Source: AA29 sp041481445 (lineage in GTDB: Bacteria; Acidobacteriota; Vicinamibacteria; Fen-336). From it: DNA of 9,832 nucleotides. Under the pieces are notes generated by a model. That model made no database searches. It was not told the origin of the DNA and was given only the letters and a program-made list of their open reading frames with translations. Of the stretch, positions 6,199 to 9,832 are shown in pieces (position 1 is the stretch's first letter; every line of letters starts with the position of its first letter). Made by a program: the position numbers and the translations under genes. The stretch covers positions 1 through 9,832 of the forward strand of contig JBGPBV010000206.1 of assembly GCA_041481445.1 (NCBI GenBank), given 5' to 3'.

Positions 6199-7535
6199 GC
6201 GATCATCTTCCGCGCCGTGCGGTCGAAGCGCACCATGCGCTTCTCGCGGAAGGACTTCTCTGCCATGGAGACGATCGTCTGGATGCGGATGCCGTCCTCG
6301 ATCGGGCAGTGGAGCTTCGCCTCGCCGCGCATGGCGTCGAAGAGGTTCCGGACGTGCGCGGCGTGCACGGCGTCCTTGTCGTCCGCGAAGGTCTCCTCCT
6401 TGCGCTCGATCTCGTCGCTGTACGGGCGCTCCGGCTCCACCACCAGCTTGCCCGCCGCGAAGCCGAGGTTGGCCTTCTCCCCGCGGATCACGTCCTCGAC
6501 GCCCCGCTCGTTGACGGTACCGCTGGCCAGGAAGAGCATGACCCCCGACGGGAACTGCACCACGGCCAGGGCCAGGTCGCCGACCTCGCGGCGCTCACCG
6601 TACGGCTTGCCGTCCGGCCCCGGGCCGCGATCGCTCTCGCCGAGGTTCCCGCCCATGCAGGTCACGCTGTCCGGGTACTCCTCGAGGCCCATGGCCATCA
6701 GGCTCGGGGAGACGCGGTGGGGCAGGAGATCGCCGATCACTCCCGTGCCGTAGTCCCAGTACTTCCTCCAGCGGAAGAAGCGCTCGGCGCTGAAGGGGCG
6801 ATTGGGCGCCGGACCGAGCCAGGCCTTCCAGTCCACTTTGTCCGCGGTGGCCTCCGGCTCGATCGTGTAGTTCCACTCGCCCTTGGGGTTCTGCCGGCAG
6901 TAGCTGGCCTGCGCCCACAGCAGCCGGCCCAGCGTGCCGGACTTCACGATCTCTCTCGCGCGATGGATCATGGGATCGCTGCAGCCCTGGGTCCCGACCT
7001 GCACCAGGCGGCCGGTGCGCTGGGCGGTGTCGAGCATCCGGAAGGCGTCGTCCAGGCGGCGCGTCATCGGCTTCTGGACGTACACGTGCCGCCCGCTCTC
7101 CATGGCGTCGATCGCGATCGGCGCGTGGGTGTGGTCGGGCGTGGCCACGATCACGGCGTCGAGGTCCTTGCCGTCGAGCATCCGCCGGTAGTCGCCGTAG
7201 ACCTGCTCGTCCTTCAGGCTCGCCTTCTCGCGCGCGGTCAGGCGCGCCTTCTCCCAGACGTCGCACACGGCGGCGATCTCGACGTTCGCCCCCGGCATGC
7301 CCTCCAGGATGTGCTTGATGTGTCCGGCGCCCATGCCCTTCACGCCCACGATGCCGACCAGGATGCGGTCGTTCGCGCCGATCACCCGGGCGGGAGGGAA
7401 GGTGCCGCGCGCGGTCGCGGCCGGGGCCGTCCGCGCGGCCAGGAGCGATCCGGCGGCCGCGGCCAGCGCGGTCGTGCCCGTGGTCTTCAGGAAATCGCGG
7501 CGCGAATAGTCGGCCGGCTCCGGTCGTTTGCTCAT
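6195..7535 (-). CDS. Tat-exported Gfo/Idh/MocA-family oxidoreductase (Lys motif intact)
   Basis: A 446-residue NAD(P)-dependent oxidoreductase-like protein with a twin-arginine signal (YSRRDFLKTTG, 10-20, then an Ala-rich core to about residue 40). The Rossmann nucleotide site is VGIVGVKGMG (60-69, in GxxGxG form), followed by VATPDHTH. The catalytic-Lys motif reads QKP (Q154-K155-P156), so the Lys of the family's EKP is present. The second domain contains GVIGDLLPH with D269 and H273, matching the family's Asp/His catalytic pair. The start ATG at 7535 has a textbook GGAGG 6 nt upstream. Tat export allows a protein to cross the membrane with its cofactor bound, and periplasmic relatives act on sugars or glycans, sometimes with tightly held NAD(P). 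It lies 25 bp after its paralogue and overlaps apbE by 4 nt, so the three are probably co-translated. The substrate is unknown. Confidence 0.9.
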   Translation of the reverse strand: MSKRPEPADYSRRDFLKTTGTTALAAAAGSLLAARTAPAATARGTFPPARVIGANDRILVGIVGVKGMGAGHIKHILEGMPGANVEIAAVCDVWEKARLTAREKASLKDEQVYGDYRRMLDGKDLDAVIVATPDHTHAPIAIDAMESGRHVYVQKPMTRRLDDAFRMLDTAQRTGRLVQVGTQGCSDPMIHRAREIVKSGTLGRLLWAQASYCRQNPKGEWNYTIEPEATADKVDWKAWLGPAPNRPFSAERFFRWRKYWDYGTGVIGDLLPHRVSPSLMAMGLEEYPDSVTCMGGNLGESDRGPGPDGKPYGERREVGDLALAVVQFPSGVMLFLASGTVNERGVEDVIRGEKANLGFAAGKLVVEPERPYSDEIERKEETFADDKDAVHAAHVRNLFDAMRGEAKLHCPIEDGIRIQTIVSMAEKSFREKRMVRFDRTARKMIA

Positions 7536-7560
7536 CGAGGACCTCCGCGAAGCGAGCGGC

Positions 7561-8826
7561 TCATGCCGGCTCGAGTGAATCGGGTGCGAGGACGAGGGGG
7601 GCGTCGGACCGCGTGGCCTGGTCGGCCTGGAGGGCGAGCGCGGTGGCGCGGAAGGCCTCTCGCGGGCCGCACGCGCTGGGCGTGCCGTTGCGGATGGAGT
7701 CGAGGAAGCTCTCGAGGGCCAGGACGAGCGGCTCCTTCGACGGCTCCACCTGCTGGGAGCGGCCGGGCTCCTCGCCCGCCTCCAGGATCTTGGTGGCGTC
7801 GGCGATGAGGGCGATGCCCGTCTCCTCGAGCACGCGGTCGGTGCGGGCGTACACCTCCCAGCCCAGGAGCGGCGAGTCGGCCTCCTTGAGCAGCCAGGCC
7901 CGCTTCTCCCGCACCATGAGGCTCGCGTTGCTGCCGCGGAAGAACGTGTAGGCCCCTCCCGCGGAGCTGGCCAGCGTGGCCTCCAGGATCGCGCGCACTC
8001 CGCTCGGGTATCCGAGCACGCACTGCACGGTGTCGGGGACGTCGCGGCCGTCCTTCCAGAGCGCGGTGGTGGCGAAGCCGGTCACCGTCCGCGGCACCGC
8101 GGCCAGGTACTCGGTCACGAGGTCGATCTGGTGGATGCCCGCCTCGCCGACGAGGCCGGGCGAGATCCGGCGGTCCAGCCTCCAGTTCAGCGCCGTCTCC
8201 CGCTCCGGCGTGGGCGCGACCCGGCGCCAGCTGTCCTTGCGGCCCCAGTGGGCGGAGACGAGGACGGGAGAGCCGAGCACGCCGCTCTTCACGAACTGCG
8301 CGACGTGGCGGTAGAGCGCGTTCGCGCGCCCTTGCAGGCCTCCCTGGAAGACACGGCCGGCGGCGGCGCCGGCGGCCTTCGCGATGGCGCGGGCGTCGTC
8401 CACGCTCGCGGCCAGCGGCGCCTCGCAGTAGACGTGCTTGCCCGCCTGGAGCGCCGCGATCGCGACGTCTCTATGAAGATGCGAGGGGGTCGCGACGACG
8501 ACGGCCTCGACGTCGGCCAGATCGAGCAGGGCCCGGGAGTCGGTGAGGCCGCGGGCCGCGGGAGCGATCTCCGCCGCCTTGCGGAGGAAGGGCTCGTAGG
8601 TGTCGCAACAGGCGGCCAGGCGGACGGCGGGCAGGCGGGCCAGGGTCGAGAGGATCTCGCGGCCCCATGTCCCGAGGCCGATCACGCCGATGCCGACCGC
8701 GGGACCCACCGGGGCCGCCGGAGGCGTCACCTCGGCCAGGCCGAGGCCGCGACGACTGAGCAGGATGGCCGACGTCGCCGCGACCTGCCTCAGGAAGTCG
8801 CGTCGTCCCTCCCGCTCTCCGGCCAT
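7561..8826 (-). CDS. Tat-exported Gfo/Idh/MocA-family protein with EAP in place of EKP
   Basis: A 421-residue Gfo/Idh/MocA protein with a twin-arginine signal (GRRDFLRQVAATSA, 7-20). The Rossmann motif GLGTWG (50-55) is canonical and is followed by VATPSHLH (111-118). The motif that normally reads EKP, whose Lys is the catalytic residue of the family, reads E135-A136-P137 here. The rest of the block (GKHVYCEAPLA) is fully conserved, so alignment is unambiguous. The C-terminal domain keeps the GxxHxxD-type motif (GIHQID, H232 and D235). The start ATG at 8826 has GAGGAG about 5 nt upstream. It shares only general family similarity with the neighbouring gene, so the two are old paralogues rather than a recent tandem duplication. 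It may be a pseudoenzyme, use another base, or act in a complex with the Lys-bearing partner. Confidence 0.88.
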   Translation of the reverse strand: MAGEREGRRDFLRQVAATSAILLSRRGLGLAEVTPPAAPVGPAVGIGVIGLGTWGREILSTLARLPAVRLAACCDTYEPFLRKAAEIAPAARGLTDSRALLDLADVEAVVVATPSHLHRDVAIAALQAGKHVYCEAPLAASVDDARAIAKAAGAAAGRVFQGGLQGRANALYRHVAQFVKSGVLGSPVLVSAHWGRKDSWRRVAPTPERETALNWRLDRRISPGLVGEAGIHQIDLVTEYLAAVPRTVTGFATTALWKDGRDVPDTVQCVLGYPSGVRAILEATLASSAGGAYTFFRGSNASLMVREKRAWLLKEADSPLLGWEVYARTDRVLEETGIALIADATKILEAGEEPGRSQQVEPSKEPLVLALESFLDSIRNGTPSACGPREAFRATALALQADQATRSDAPLVLAPDSLEPA

Positions 8827-8842
8827 GGCGCTCCTCGGCCCG

Positions 8843-8860
8843 GGCGGCCCCGCGGCCGCC
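8843..8860. promoter_or_regulatory. hairpin in the leader before the first Gfo/Idh gene
   Basis: GGCGGCC (8843-8849) and GGCCGCC (8854-8860) form a perfect 7-bp GC stem with a 4-nt loop. It lies in the 90-bp gap between the glycosyltransferase stop (8917) and the Gfo/Idh start (8826), a few bases upstream of the Shine-Dalgarno. On the transcript there is no following U-run, so it is not a standard terminator. It could attenuate read-through, or mark an mRNA processing or stability boundary between the glycosyltransferase and the downstream operon. Confidence 0.35.
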
Positions 8861-8916
8861 GTCCACGTAGATGTAGCGGGCGAAGGACTCGGTGGAAATG
8901 GGCCAATTGATCCACG

Positions 8917-9832
8917 TCAGCGCCACTCCTTGAGCATCGGCCAGGCCGACTGCAGCGTCCATCCCCTCGGGCGCCGGCAGAGGAACACCGTGAAGTGCTC
9001 CTGCTGCATCGCGTAGGGATGTCCCACCGTGGCCACCGGCGTCACGTCCTCGAAGAGCTCGTCGAGCCTCGGGCGGCGGTCCCCGAGCACGATCAGGCTC
9101 TCGCCGGTGTAGCCCCGCGGGCCCCAGTACCAGTACGAGAGGTGGCCGCCGATCGCCTTGGGGAGGCCGTAGCGCGGACCGTAGAAGTCGATCGCGCCGC
9201 CCTGGCCGTAGTCGTTCGCGAAGATCGCCGTCCGCTCGCGCTCTCCGGCCGGGAGGGCCTGCCAGGCGGTGGCCACCGCCTGGACCATCTCCGGCCAGCC
9301 GAATCGGTCGGCGAAGAACTGCGGCATCGCGTGGGTGGCGCGGTTCTCCAGGCGCGGCTGTTCGAGATGGAGGGCCCGCGCGTACCGGAGGTAGGTCTCG
9401 GGCGCGAGCAGGGGCACGGCGGTGGGCGCGATCAGGGCTCCCGCCACGCCGACCAGGCACACGTAGGCGACGGCGAGGCGGCGCCGGCCCCCCGTCGCCG
9501 CCCAGCGCTCGAGCAGGACGGCGCCCGCGGCGAGCACCATCGGGTACGCCGGAGCGACGTAATACGTCTTGTGCGAGCCCGGCGTCGTCAGGAAGAAGGC
9601 GATCGTGATCAGGAAGGCCCAGCCGAGCGCGCGGAAGGGGCGCAGGACGCGCGCGAAGAGCAACGCGGTCGCGCCACCGAGCCACAACGGCACCGCCAGC
9701 GGGTTGAAGAAGAACGCCTCCAGGCCCCAGAACTGCACGAACGAGACGTCGAGGTCGCGCCCGTCGCGCCGGATGTTCGCGAGCAGCTCGCGCTGGGGGA
9801 AGCCGTGGGAGATCTCCCAGAGGAGGTTCGGC
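8917..9832 (-). CDS. GT39 / PMT_2-type membrane glycosyltransferase, C-terminal part
   Basis: The C-terminal 304 residues of a polytopic glycosyltransferase; the frame is open to the window edge, so the gene starts outside it. At the edge the sequence reads PNLLWEISHGFPQRELLANI, the conserved segment after the early membrane helices in dolichyl-phosphate-mannose/ArnT-like (GT39) enzymes. About four membrane segments follow, at roughly visible residues 41-62, 68-85, 91-109 and 116-136; SHKTYYVAPAYP in the loop is typical of the family. The last about 160 residues are soluble and probably periplasmic, with GWPEMVQAVATAW, IFANDYGQGGAIDFYGPRYG and SYWYWGPRG blocks. Such enzymes move a sugar from a polyprenyl-phosphate donor onto lipid or protein at the outer face of the inner membrane. 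The catalytic Asp region is outside the window, so activity cannot be judged. It is co-directional with the downstream genes but separated by 90 bp. Confidence 0.85.
   Translation of the reverse strand, partial: PNLLWEISHGFPQRELLANIRRDGRDLDVSFVQFWGLEAFFFNPLAVPLWLGGATALLFARVLRPFRALGWAFLITIAFFLTTPGSHKTYYVAPAYPMVLAAGAVLLERWAATGGRRRLAVAYVCLVGVAGALIAPTAVPLLAPETYLRYARALHLEQPRLENRATHAMPQFFADRFGWPEMVQAVATAWQALPAGERERTAIFANDYGQGGAIDFYGPRYGLPKAIGGHLSYWYWGPRGYTGESLIVLGDRRPRLDELFEDVTPVATVGHPYAMQQEHFTVFLCRRPRGWTLQSAWPMLKEWR

Noticed and set aside
3259..6753. 1164-codon open frame on the plus strand
   Set aside because: It runs antisense to the M13, ApbE and Gfo/Idh genes. Long antisense frames are expected in DNA of about 70% GC; its translation is low-complexity and lacks domain motifs.
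8471..9685. 404-codon minus-strand frame spanning the glycosyltransferase and Gfo/Idh genes
   Set aside because: Out of frame with both well-supported genes; mostly Arg/Gly/Pro low-complexity translation. The run reading WINWPISTESFARYIY falls in the 90-bp spacer and is too short to support a gene.

Overview
The window is high-GC DNA (roughly 70% over the genes; hand counts of sample lines run 68-80%). The gene set is Tat-exported Gfo/Idh/MocA oxidoreductases, a GMC dehydrogenase with a Tat-exported small subunit, a secreted M13 peptidase, ApbE and a GT39-type membrane glycosyltransferase. This mix is common in soil Gram-negative bacteria such as Acidobacteriota and their relatives. That placement is an inference from gene families and composition; there is no rRNA or other marker gene here.

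Layout. Positions 1-603 are a gene-poor stretch of distinctly lower GC (about 54% over 301-480). It holds one short putative membrane protein on the minus strand (75-317) with a good Shine-Dalgarno, which may be a truncated gene. Positions 604-3101 form a divergent pair: a gluconate 2-dehydrogenase subunit 3-like protein with a Tat signal (604-1278, minus) and a GMC-family FAD oxidoreductase (1404-3101, plus). Their shared 125-bp spacer carries two back-to-back sigma70-like promoter candidates. The large subunit has no signal of its own, so it probably crosses the membrane folded, carried by the Tat-tagged small subunit. No cytochrome c subunit is present in the window.

Positions 3139-9832 are a co-directional minus-strand cluster that reads, in transcription order: GT39-family glycosyltransferase (its 5' part lies outside the window), Tat Gfo/Idh/MocA protein A, Tat Gfo/Idh/MocA protein B, ApbE-type FMN transferase, and secreted M13 metallopeptidase. 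Gaps are 90, 25, -4 and 45 bp, so at least the last four genes look like an operon. The cluster converges on the GMC gene with only 37 bp between the stops, where a small GC-rich hairpin sits.

Functionally this looks like periplasmic sugar and polyol oxidation plus envelope maintenance. The most notable features are: the replacement of the catalytic Lys of the EKP motif by Ala in one of the two adjacent Gfo/Idh proteins; a cysteine cluster in the GMC subunit suggesting an Fe-S centre; an ApbE with no visible export signal translationally coupled to a Tat oxidoreductase; and the compositional break near position 540. No tRNA, rRNA, CRISPR array, IS element or phage gene was seen.
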